This document shows, piece by piece, positions 36,056 to 43,974 of a stretch of 64,000 nucleotides of DNA. This DNA is from Lysinibacillus pakistanensis (GTDB lineage Bacteria; Bacillota; Bacilli; Bacillales_A; Planococcaceae), in contig NZ_CP126101.1 in assembly GCF_030123245.1 (NCBI RefSeq), positions 2,602,501 to 2,666,500 of the forward strand, read 5' to 3'. The notes under the pieces are model-generated. The model made no database searches, was not told the DNA's origin, and saw only the letters and a list, made by a program, of their open reading frames with translations. A program made the position numbers and the translations under genes. Within the stretch, counting starts at the first letter, position 1. Each line of letters starts with the position of its first letter.

Positions 36056-37255
36056 ATGGAAAAAGAAAGACCAAAAGAGCGGTCTAATTTGTTTTCGACT
36101 AAGTTCATCCGCTTTTTAGGTGGGAAAAACTTATTTTTTACACTCATTACTTTGTTATTGTTGGCATGTGTTATTTTCATGTTCCAAAAGGTTTCTTTTA
36201 TATTTACCCCGCTGAAAGTATTATTTGAGGTAGTAATTTTACCTGGGGTACTTGCCATCATCGCCTATTATTTATTGCGTCCATTATTAGGCATTCTAGA
36301 AAATTGGCGTATCCCAAGAGTCTGGGGTATTTTGATTTTATACATCGCTGTCATCGGTTTCATTACATTACTAGTAGTTCTTGTTTATCCGTTTCTTCGG
36401 GATCAGTTTACAAATTTAGCGCAGGAGTTTCCAGGGTATTTTATGGCACTGACGCAAAATATTGTTGAGTACTTAACACATTCTCGCTTCAATGAGTATT
36501 TAGATAAAATAAACTTTAACTATGACGAGGTTGTTAAGAATGTCACAACCGATTTAATTGAAACGGTGAAAGATACAGCAACGAACTTAGCACAGGGTGT
36601 TGCATCTGGTATTACAGGCTTCCTTTCTACTTTAACGGGCATTATCCTGTCCTTAGTAACGGTGCCATTTATTTTATTTTATTTACTTAAAGATGGTGAA
36701 AAGTTACCGAAATTTATGTTAAACATCTGTCCACCTCGTATGCGTAAAGAGGTGCATGAAATTTTTCACGATATGGACAAGCAAATTAGCTCTTACATAC
36801 AGGGTCAAATTTTAGTGTCGATGTGCATTGGTGCCATGGTAACAATTGGTTTTCTAATTATTGGCATGAAATATGCCTTATTACTAGGGTTCCTTGCAAT
36901 GATTACAAGTGTGGTTCCATATTTAGGGCCTGTCATTGCGATTACACCTGCTGTAATTATCGCCTTAGTAACATCACCGTTTATGCTGATTAAGCTCGCA
37001 ATTGTTTGGACAGTGGTACAGCTTATTGAAGGGAAATTTATTTCACCACAAATTATGGGGAAATCGCTTAGCATTCATCCAATCACCATTATTTTTGTCT
37101 TATTAACGGCTGGTTCTTTATTTGGTGTACCAGGTGTTATTTTAGGAATTCCGGGATACGCTATCTTTAAAGTGCTTGTAAGCCATTTATTTAAACTATT
37201 TAAACAGCGTTATAATCGTTATGAGGACGAGGAACATCAGCAATATGAAGTATGA
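36056..37255 (+). CDS. AI-2E family transporter (PerM/UPF0118)
   Basis: The 399-aa membrane protein has about eight helices in the AI-2E/PerM pattern: two N-terminal pairs, a soluble loop (about 125-205), then a C-terminal bundle with P-F-I-L-F-Y-L-L-K-D-G, G-Q-I-L-V and V-V-P-Y-L-G-P. Members export autoinducer-2, Na+/H+ or other solutes; the substrate here is unknown. ATG 36056 is used rather than the in-frame TTG at 36038 because the G-rich site (GGGGTGGG) lies between them. It is followed by a terminator. Confidence 0.9.
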   Translation: MEKERPKERSNLFSTKFIRFLGGKNLFFTLITLLLLACVIFMFQKVSFIFTPLKVLFEVVILPGVLAIIAYYLLRPLLGILENWRIPRVWGILILYIAVIGFITLLVVLVYPFLRDQFTNLAQEFPGYFMALTQNIVEYLTHSRFNEYLDKINFNYDEVVKNVTTDLIETVKDTATNLAQGVASGITGFLSTLTGIILSLVTVPFILFYLLKDGEKLPKFMLNICPPRMRKEVHEIFHDMDKQISSYIQGQILVSMCIGAMVTIGFLIIGMKYALLLGFLAMITSVVPYLGPVIAITPAVIIALVTSPFMLIKLAIVWTVVQLIEGKFISPQIMGKSLSIHPITIIFVLLTAGSLFGVPGVILGIPGYAIFKVLVSHLFKLFKQRYNRYEDEEHQQYEV

Positions 37256-37260
37256 GAAAA

Positions 37261-37296
37261 AACAGTTACTGCGAAAAAGCAGTAACTGTTTTTTAT
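37261..37296 (+). terminator. intrinsic terminator of the AI-2E family gene
   Basis: AACAGTTACTGC (37261-37272) pairs with GCAGTAACTGTT (37279-37290), followed by T residues. Confidence 0.9.
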
Positions 37297-37333
37297 GGAG
37301 TTTATTTTGGTAGGTATAAACCTAATCCAAGAC

Positions 37334-38509
37334 TTAAGATTGTGCTGTTAATTGTATTTGCGCTAATTGATTGACCGCTTCCTGTAGCACTTCTTTTGGC
37401 TGTACTAATGCTAAACGTAAATAGCCTTGTCCAGCTGAGCCAAATACCGTACCCGGAACTGTCACAACGCCAACTTGCTCAATTAGCTTAAAGGCTAATT
37501 CTGTACAATCAATATCATATGGATATTTCGCCCATACAAACATCCCTCCATCTGAAGGAGCCGCATCCCATCCGATCGTTCGTAGGCCATTCATTAATGT
37601 TTTATGACGCTCTGAAAATGTTGCTCGAAGGCTTGCTGTAATTTCCTCTGCGTTATCAAGCGCAACAACGGCTGCATCTTGAATTGGCTCAAATATGCCA
37701 AAATCTAAATTTGATTTTAATTGCTTTAAAATGGCAATCATCTCAGCGTTTCCTGCGATATAAGCGATACGTGTACCTGCAAGGCTAAAGCTTTTGGATA
37801 ATGAGTTAATTTCCATCCCAACTTCTTTGGCACCAGGAGCGGCAAGGAAGCTAATCGGGCCATCACCTGTAAAGTAAAACTCGGAGTAGGCCGCATCATG
37901 TAGGACGATAATGTTATATTTTTTAGCAAAAGCAATGACTTTTTCGAAATAGGCTAAAGATGGCATTGCAGGGACAGGATTGCCTGGTAAATTTAAAATC
38001 AATAGCTTTGCTTTTTGGGCAATTTCTTCTGGAACCGCATCTAAATCTGGTAAATAGTCGTTGTCAGCTGTTTGAGGCATATAATAGGGTGTCGCACCTG
38101 CAAGATGAATTCCTGCATCGTAGGCAACGTACGCAGGGTTCGTCGATAACACGATGTCACCTGGATCACAAAAGGCGATTGGTAAATGCACTAACCCTTC
38201 TTGGGAGCCGATTGTTTGAATAATTTCAGAAGCGGGATTTAACTCTATATTGCTACGACGTTTATAATAGCGGCTTACTGCATCGTAAAAGCGTTGCGTA
38301 CCCGTTAATGTATAGCCATAGGACTCTGCTAAACCCGCTCTATAGGACAAATGCTCACGAATTTTTGCATGTGGGGGAAGGTCAGGACTTCCTAAGCTTA
38401 AGTCAATCATCTTCATGCCTTTTTCTTGCTGAAGCTTGGCATGGTTTTTTAAATCTCCAAAGATTGCTGGTGTGAATAATGACATTTTTTTAGACGGTAC
38501 AATTTTCAA
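37334..38509 (-). CDS. class I/II PLP-dependent aminotransferase (LL-DAP-aminotransferase-like)
   Basis: The 391-aa fold-type I aminotransferase shows the PLP Lys in N-S-L-S-K-S-F-S-L-A-G-T-R, the phosphate-binding S-L-S-K context, the D-A-A-Y-S-E-F Asp/Tyr pair, and a C-terminal Arg (Y-L-R-L-A-L) that binds the substrate carboxylate. The usual N-P-T-G loop is N-P-V-P-A here. The N-terminal I-D-L-S-L-G-S-P-D-L-P-P places it near LL-diaminopimelate/aspartate-type enzymes; the precise substrate is not determined. It is monocistronic and divergent from the P-loop gene. Confidence 0.88.
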   Translation of the reverse strand: MKIVPSKKMSLFTPAIFGDLKNHAKLQQEKGMKMIDLSLGSPDLPPHAKIREHLSYRAGLAESYGYTLTGTQRFYDAVSRYYKRRSNIELNPASEIIQTIGSQEGLVHLPIAFCDPGDIVLSTNPAYVAYDAGIHLAGATPYYMPQTADNDYLPDLDAVPEEIAQKAKLLILNLPGNPVPAMPSLAYFEKVIAFAKKYNIIVLHDAAYSEFYFTGDGPISFLAAPGAKEVGMEINSLSKSFSLAGTRIAYIAGNAEMIAILKQLKSNLDFGIFEPIQDAAVVALDNAEEITASLRATFSERHKTLMNGLRTIGWDAAPSDGGMFVWAKYPYDIDCTELAFKLIEQVGVVTVPGTVFGSAGQGYLRLALVQPKEVLQEAVNQLAQIQLTAQS

Positions 38510-38733
38510 ACTAGTACACTCCTTATAGTTGTATAACAGAATAGTAGTTCACATTTTATCATACTAAAGCACATAAAGGGAAAGTTATTCTGAAAAAAGA
38601 ATATTTTTCTGAAAAGGAGAAGATGTTTGCGTAGATTAGCGTAACTATTTTAGGGAATGCTGGAAATATAAAAAATGACGGAAAATTGGAAACATTTCTG
38701 CTATCATAAAAACAGGAAAGGGAGATGAACAAT

Positions 38734-39549
38734 ATGGAAGTGCATTCTTTAAGTGGACCAAGTGGGACAGGGAAAAGTACAAGTGCCCTTGTCTTCGCGC
38801 ATAAAATTGGTGTAGAGGCTATTATTGATGATGGTCTACTGATTGTTAACGGTGTGAAAGTAGCAGGTCTCTCCGCAAAATTTGAAAAAAACACAATAAC
38901 AGCCGTTCGCCGTGCTATTTTTACAGATGATGCTCATCGTGAGGAAGTAAAAAAAGCACTTGATACATATAAGGTACAGTCTATTTTATTGATAGGTACG
39001 TCTGTTAAAATGACAAAAACAATTGCTCGTCAGCTAGAGCTTGGGTCAATCGAAAACTATTACTATGTGGAAGATGTGCGATCTCAAAAGGAAATTGACA
39101 AAGCACGCTTTATCCGTCAAACCCAAGGTAAACATGTCATGCCTATACCATATCGCCAAGTAGAGCAAAACTTTTTTAAACGCTTAGTTCAAAGAGGAAT
39201 GGAAATTTTTTCGTCAAAGCGTGAAAAAATAGGGGAGACAACGATTGTTCGTCCTGATTTCCAACAGGAATATATAGAAATTGGCAAGCATGTCTATGTG
39301 CAGCTATTGACATATTGCTGTGTACAGCATGACATTGTTCACAAGGTTGAGCAAGTACAATTAACAATAGGGGAGCAAGCGTTTACCACAATCACATTAC
39401 AGCTTAAGGTACCAATCGATTATTCATTACCTGATCAATTGTATGCAATACAAAAGAATGTGCAATCGGAATTTTTTCAGCATTTTGGTTATGAGCTAGA
39501 TGCCATTCATCTTCACATAAAATTAGCCATATTAAAGAGAAAAACATAA
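38734..39549 (+). CDS. P-loop nucleotide-binding protein with unrecognised C-terminal domain
   Basis: The 271-aa protein has Walker A at the very N-terminus (S-G-P-S-G-T-G-K-S-T, residues about 6-15). A Walker-B-like hydrophobic strand follows (A-I-I-D-D-G-L-L-I). After a basic middle (about 140-170), a C-terminal alpha/beta domain starts near V-R-P-D-F-Q-Q-E-Y-I-E-I-G-K-H-V-Y-V and could be an Asp23/alkaline-shock-like fold, but I am not sure. Function unknown. ATG 38734 is preferred to 38725, since GGGAG ends 9 nt before it. A bidirectional terminator follows. Confidence 0.8.
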   Translation: MEVHSLSGPSGTGKSTSALVFAHKIGVEAIIDDGLLIVNGVKVAGLSAKFEKNTITAVRRAIFTDDAHREEVKKALDTYKVQSILLIGTSVKMTKTIARQLELGSIENYYYVEDVRSQKEIDKARFIRQTQGKHVMPIPYRQVEQNFFKRLVQRGMEIFSSKREKIGETTIVRPDFQQEYIEIGKHVYVQLLTYCCVQHDIVHKVEQVQLTIGEQAFTTITLQLKVPIDYSLPDQLYAIQKNVQSEFFQHFGYELDAIHLHIKLAILKRKT

Positions 39550-39551
39550 AA

Positions 39552-39598
39552 AAACAGATCCTCTACACGCTTAAATGCGAGTAGAGGATCTGTTTTTT
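39552..39598. terminator. bidirectional terminator
   Basis: A 15-bp perfect stem (39552-39566 with 39581-39595) flanked by A and T runs lies between the converging P-loop and crotonase genes. Confidence 0.9.
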
Positions 39599-40391
39599 AT
39601 GTTGATTGGCGTGTAAATTGAGGTTGACGTTTTTCGACGAATGCACGACAGCCCTCTGAAAAATCATTTCCGACAAAAGGTGTAGAGCCTTTCCATAGCG
39701 CTGGCACACTGTCTACGCATTCTTGAACAGATTGTTTAACTGCTAATAGCGATTCGGGTGACATTCCTGCCACAAGCTTACCCATACGAATCATGTATTT
39801 ATTAATATCTTTTGCAGCAACTAAATAATTTAGCATACCAAGCTTAAACGCTTCCTCTGCTTTAAACATACGACCTGTAAAAACTAGATCCTTCGTTGTA
39901 GAAGGCCCAACAAGTTGTACTAAGCGCTGTGCAAATTTGTTATTTAAAGTAATCCCTAACTTGCCAACAGGAATTCCAAGTTTTGCTTTTTCTGAGCCGA
40001 TACGAATATCGCAGGCTAAGGCTAGTTCTAAGCCTGCCCCCATTGCAGGTCCATTAATAACGCCAATTGTTGGAATGGGTAAACGCTCAATCGTAGAGAT
40101 TGTTTTTTCCATATGTACAAAGGCTTCCTCGGCTTTTTCGAGAGAAATGGCATTAAATTCTTTAATATCGGAGCCAGCCGTAAAATTTTCACCAGACCCC
40201 CGTAAAATTAATACTTTGTTTTTAGGATTGTCTAAAACTTGTAATGCAATCTTAGCTAATTGATCCCACATATTTGCGGTTAGTGCATTCTTCGCCTGTG
40301 GACGATGAATTGTAATGATTGCTAGCCCTGCTGTTTCTTGATAAATAATTTTTGCATCTTCTGCCTCTAATCGAGTTGTTTTCACTTGCAT
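39597..40391 (-). CDS. enoyl-CoA hydratase/isomerase family protein
   Basis: The 264-aa crotonase-fold enzyme has two oxyanion-hole segments: F-T-A-G-S-D-I-K-E-F (about 69-78) and G-P-A-M-G-A-G-L-E-L-A-L-A-C-D-I-R (about 113-130). The hydratase Glu positions are not clearly both kept, since the segment after it is A-K-L-G-I-P-V-G-K-L-G-I, so isomerase or other crotonase chemistry is possible. Likely role: fatty-acid or amino-acid catabolism. The start ATG 40391 has a GGGGG ribosome site. No other beta-oxidation gene is adjacent. Confidence 0.88.
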   Translation of the reverse strand: MQVKTTRLEAEDAKIIYQETAGLAIITIHRPQAKNALTANMWDQLAKIALQVLDNPKNKVLILRGSGENFTAGSDIKEFNAISLEKAEEAFVHMEKTISTIERLPIPTIGVINGPAMGAGLELALACDIRIGSEKAKLGIPVGKLGITLNNKFAQRLVQLVGPSTTKDLVFTGRMFKAEEAFKLGMLNYLVAAKDINKYMIRMGKLVAGMSPESLLAVKQSVQECVDSVPALWKGSTPFVGNDFSEGCRAFVEKRQPQFTRQST

Positions 40392-40722
40392 ACTCGAAAC
40401 GCCCCCTACATAAGTTCATACGTTTATTATATAACACAAACGGTAATAAACACTAAATTATACGAATTTTCATGTAAATTTGCTTTGTGTTACAAGAATA
40501 AAGGTATTTTAAAGAAATTGTACTACAACAGAAGAAAGGAAAGTTGCTATTGTAGGAAAATAAAAAAACAAAAGATACTACTATACTAGTTTGAGAAGCG
40601 GTATTTTGTATGATTATTACAGATTATCCGACATTATCATTTATTAAAATAAATATAACCTACGCACCCATAATATAGTAAAATAAAATAAAAACACGCA
40701 CAGTTTATAGGGAGGGAGATTC
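40392..40722. other. AT-rich intergenic region, no gene seen
   Basis: Divergent spacer between the crotonase gene and the degenerate recombinase gene. The only long open frame here (40386-40589, + strand) is Lys/Tyr/Cys-rich and looks like chance. The rest is very AT-rich; no clear palindrome or terminator was noticed. Confidence 0.5.
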
Positions 40723-41598
40723 TTGGTCACATTAGAGCAGGCATGGAATAGCTATTTATTACTCTTACATTCCTTAAAGAAAAGTGCTGCTACCAAAAAA
40801 CAGTACAATTTAGATGGGAAGCAATTTTTAGCGTTTGCCCATGAGAAAAACTACTTGGATGTGAATCATCAGTTCAAAGAATTGTTATTTATATATAGTA
40901 ATTACTTAAAGGAAACGTACGTAAATATCAACACATTTAATCATAAAATGGCTACATTACGAGGCTTTGTTGATTTCGTTTTTTTACGAGAGTGGGTGGA
41001 GCCATTTGATTATGAGATCATTTTACAGCCAAAAAAGAGACAAAAAGAGGCATTAAAATTACTGACAACGAAGCAATTGATGAACATTACGAATGTATGG
41101 CCAACTTATTTTCAATATGCAAAGACTCAAGAGCATGCTTGGCTGGCAAGACGTAATGGCTGTATCGTGCAAATGCTACTGGAAACAGGTTGTAAGCCAG
41201 CAGAGCTTGTACGTATGAAATGGGCGCATATGCACACGGATTCAACGTTCATCTATATCGCTAACCACAATGGGCGCCGAGAAATTAAACTTTCTCCAAT
41301 TTTAGTGGACATGTTGAAACACTATAAAGGTGCGACAGAGGAACTGCATCAGCAAGAAGTAGGGGAATGGATGTGGGTCAGTGAGGCTAGCCATTCAAAA
41401 TCAATTTCAACAAAGACAGTAGAGCGAATTTTTCAGGCTATTTCAAAGGATCTTGGCATGAATGTCAGAGCAACAGATTTACGTTATACCGTTATGCAGA
41501 AGGCGTTTCAAAGTGAAAAAACAATTGAACATATTCAGCAAACAATGGGTTATGTCCGAAAATGGGTGCTAACAGAAAGACAAGGGCGTTTTAAATAA
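40723..41598 (+). CDS. tyrosine-recombinase-like protein lacking catalytic residues
   Basis: The 291-aa protein has the two-domain layout of XerC/D-type recombinases: a SAM-like N-terminal DNA-binding domain (about 1-100) and a catalytic-type domain. The catalytic set is gone. Arg I is Lys158 (T-G-C-K-P-A-E-L), the H-x-x-R box is T-D-L-R (251-254), the following His is Tyr255, L-G-H is M-G-Y (275-277), and there is no Tyr at the nucleophile position (near 286). It probably still binds DNA but cannot cleave it. The TTG start at 40723 follows a strong GGGAGGGAG site, so it is translated. Confidence 0.8.
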   Translation: MVTLEQAWNSYLLLLHSLKKSAATKKQYNLDGKQFLAFAHEKNYLDVNHQFKELLFIYSNYLKETYVNINTFNHKMATLRGFVDFVFLREWVEPFDYEIILQPKKRQKEALKLLTTKQLMNITNVWPTYFQYAKTQEHAWLARRNGCIVQMLLETGCKPAELVRMKWAHMHTDSTFIYIANHNGRREIKLSPILVDMLKHYKGATEELHQQEVGEWMWVSEASHSKSISTKTVERIFQAISKDLGMNVRATDLRYTVMQKAFQSEKTIEHIQQTMGYVRKWVLTERQGRFK

Positions 41599-41680
41599 CT
41601 TTCTAACAAGAGAATTGGAAAAAAAGGTGACAGTCCCCCTTTATGAGTAGGTGTAAAAAGTTTAGAAGGAATGATCTATT

Positions 41681-42013
41681 TTGAATATCCTTATTAGTGC
41701 CCTAATAATTGTTGTTTATATCCAGCTTATGTATTTTATTTTTGGGAAGTTAATGAAATTCATGAAGTGTAAAAGTTCGGACTTCATTGTCCAAATTTTT
41801 CCTGGGTGGATTTTAATATTGTTATCAAGTTGTTGTATAGTATTATTTTCCCCACCATATTTCACCTATCAATTTGTTTTTAAATTTATTATGTTTACCT
41901 CCATAGGAGTTTGTTCTGTTTCATTTTTCCTATTATTTGTTATAAAAAATATAAGCTTAGCTAAATATAATACTATAATTTTAAAATTGAAAAATAATAG
42001 GAATATAAAATAA
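41681..42013 (+). CDS. hypothetical small membrane protein
   Basis: The 110-aa protein has three hydrophobic helices (about residues 2-24, 38-58 and 68-92) and a basic C-terminus (K-L-K-N-N-R-N-I-K). No family is recognised. The TTG start at 41681 has an AGAAGG site 8-10 nt upstream. It lies between the degenerate recombinase and a terminator and is more AT-rich than its neighbours, which could reflect recent acquisition. Confidence 0.6.
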   Translation: MNILISALIIVVYIQLMYFIFGKLMKFMKCKSSDFIVQIFPGWILILLSSCCIVLFSPPYFTYQFVFKFIMFTSIGVCSVSFFLLFVIKNISLAKYNTIILKLKNNRNIK

Positions 42014-42030
42014 ATTTTATAAAAGCCCTA

Positions 42031-42078
42031 ATCAAAAAAGTCGGTTTCCTACAGTACAGGAATCCGACTTTTTTTGAT
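42031..42078. terminator. bidirectional terminator
   Basis: A long stem (AAAAAGTCGGTTTCCT at 42035-42050 with AGGAATCCGACTTTT at 42058-42072, one mismatch) flanked by TAATCAAAA/TTTTGATTA separates converging genes. Confidence 0.85.
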
Positions 42079-42092
42079 TACTGCATGTTTTC

Positions 42093-42947
42093 TTATAAAT
42101 GATTTAACGCTTTGACGTTCACTTTAACGGTTAAATGATGCTTTCCGCCTGTATAAACCCCCTCGACAGGACTTATATCGGAGTAATCACGACCAATACA
42201 TAAAATAATATGGTTTTCTAATACTTCCACATTGTTTGTTGGATCTAAACCAATCCAACCAATCCCAGGAATCATTACTTCCACCCAGGCATGTGTCGCA
42301 ATATCACCGACTAAAGCTGAGTGTTCATCAACGTATAGATAGCCACTTACATAACGAGCTGGAATTCCTTTCGCTCTTAGCACTGCAAGCATGACATGGG
42401 TGAAGTCCTGACATACACCACGTTTAAGCACAAAGGCTTCATTGGCGGTTGTTGTCACATCCGTTGCACAAGGGTCATACTCAAATGTTGAATATAAATA
42501 CTGCATTAAATTAAGAGAAAAAAGGACTGGATTTTCAGCGTGACCAATGGCATGATACACTTCCTCTAATTGATTTTCTGTCATATACGTAAAATGGGTA
42601 AATTTTAAATAAGGCAGATAGTGTTCATAAAATAGCTGAGAATGAAATATCGTTTGCATCTCTGGTGAATATTGAATACGATGAATAAACGGCGCACGCT
42701 GAATACTCACGATAGAAGTGGTTTGAATTTCCAATTCCTGATGCTGCTCAGGAATATAAAAAGTTCCAACTGTATTCCCCCAAATATCGGTATGCTCACG
42801 TGTTAAGGATGAGGGGGTAATAGCAATTCGATAGGATAATAAGCGCTGACGCTCATCGCTTCTTGGCTTTAAGCGGATTGTATTTAAGCTTTGGTCAACT
42901 TCAGACTCATATTGAAACTTATTAATATGTTGAATTTCAAATTTCAT
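42093..42947 (-). CDS. transglutaminase-like protease/transferase of the ATP-grasp/alpha-E operon
   Basis: The 284-aa protein has an N-terminal beta domain (M-K-F-E-I-Q-H-I-N-K-F-Q-Y) and a papain-like transglutaminase core with the triad Cys in R-G-V-C-Q-D-F-T-H, His in A-T-H-A-W-V-E and Asp in G-L-D-P-T-N. ATG 42947 is chosen because the family starts here and an AAGGAAG site precedes it; the frame runs 28 codons further, overlapping the alpha-E gene. It is the last gene of the conserved trio with the alpha-E and ATP-grasp proteins, which by prior genomic analysis is thought to be a peptide-synthesis/modification system of unknown product. Confidence 0.9.
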   Translation of the reverse strand: MKFEIQHINKFQYESEVDQSLNTIRLKPRSDERQRLLSYRIAITPSSLTREHTDIWGNTVGTFYIPEQHQELEIQTTSIVSIQRAPFIHRIQYSPEMQTIFHSQLFYEHYLPYLKFTHFTYMTENQLEEVYHAIGHAENPVLFSLNLMQYLYSTFEYDPCATDVTTTANEAFVLKRGVCQDFTHVMLAVLRAKGIPARYVSGYLYVDEHSALVGDIATHAWVEVMIPGIGWIGLDPTNNVEVLENHIILCIGRDYSDISPVEGVYTGGKHHLTVKVNVKALNHL

Positions 42948-43008
42948 TGTGTCCGCTTCCTTCTGTTTACTGACTTGCTTGTTGAAAGGGAGCTGTATTT
43001 GATTCCCT

Positions 43009-43974
43009 TCAAGGTTGTATGCTGGGTTCATTTAAATAATAAACTGTCGCGAATGTTTGACTAAATTCAATACATTGGCGCAATCTTTCCTCCATTAATA
43101 AAATAATATCTTCTATAGTAAAATTCCATAAATCCATATTCATCATAGCAAAGATTGAGCTTTTCAAAGGGGAATGAAGCACTAAAAACCTTTCTGAAAG
43201 AGAGTCCTTTTCTATATGGATAAACGCTTCCTCTAATTTTTGTAGACAAAACATGAAAGATCGCGGGAAATGTTTATCCTGCAATAAATATTGAATAACA
43301 CAGAGCAAATTTGCTTGATGATGCTTGCGTAAATAAGATTCAGTTGCCTCTGATAATTCAAGTAGAAAGGCACCATCAATTTCACTCATTGGTATCGTAA
43401 CGTGTTTATGTTGCTCCAAAACGATTAATATCATGCGAATCGTTTTTTCTGCCCGTTCCATCCATTTTCCAACTTGCATAAAGTAAAAAGGTAAATCGCG
43501 ATCCATGGAACCCTCAATTAATCCAGTAACCGTTAAAGAAGTCTTACGAACATTTTGCAAAAAAGAATTCAGCACAATAATTGGAATAGGCTTTTGCCTT
43601 CCCATTATTTCCTCTTTAAGAGACAAATAAAATGCATTTTGCAATTCCCACAGTTCCGTAGGGATACTATCACGGGTCACACGTGCATTTTCTCGAATAG
43701 CACTCACAGTTGTCAAAAGGGCATTACAATTCTTTTTCGAAAAAAGTAAATATTCAATAAGGGGATTCACTCGAATTTTTTCAAAGCAGGACAAATACTC
43801 TTCCTTTGAGGCACAAATATTTAATATAGCTTCCCAATGATCAATATACTCATGCTCTTTCCCAGATTGCTCCAACATATTTAACAGCTGTCCCTGTAAT
43901 ATATGTGCGTTTGTTTGCGTCCGTTCACTATATCTTGCCATCCAGTAAAGTGCGTCGGCTACTCGGCTTAGCAT
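43009..43974 (-). CDS. alpha-E domain protein
   Basis: The 321-aa all-helical protein starts M-L-S-R-V-A-D-A-L-Y-W-M-A-R-Y-S-E-R, the hallmark of the alpha-E domain, with further conserved segments G-x-M-D-R-D-L-P-F-Y-F and W-M-E-R-A-E-K-T. Alpha-E proteins have no known activity and occur with the circularly permuted ATP-grasp and transglutaminase genes, as here. An AAGGAGG site precedes the ATG. Its 5' end overlaps the ATP-grasp gene by 47 bp, so expression is coupled. Confidence 0.9.
   Translation of the reverse strand: MLSRVADALYWMARYSERTQTNAHILQGQLLNMLEQSGKEHEYIDHWEAILNICASKEEYLSCFEKIRVNPLIEYLLFSKKNCNALLTTVSAIRENARVTRDSIPTELWELQNAFYLSLKEEIMGRQKPIPIIVLNSFLQNVRKTSLTVTGLIEGSMDRDLPFYFMQVGKWMERAEKTIRMILIVLEQHKHVTIPMSEIDGAFLLELSEATESYLRKHHQANLLCVIQYLLQDKHFPRSFMFCLQKLEEAFIHIEKDSLSERFLVLHSPLKSSIFAMMNMDLWNFTIEDIILLMEERLRQCIEFSQTFATVYYLNEPSIQP

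Noticed and set aside
40386..40589. 67-codon + strand ORF rich in Lys/Tyr/Cys
   Set aside because: It begins antisense to the crotonase start, has no ribosome site, and its composition is typical of random AT-rich sequence.
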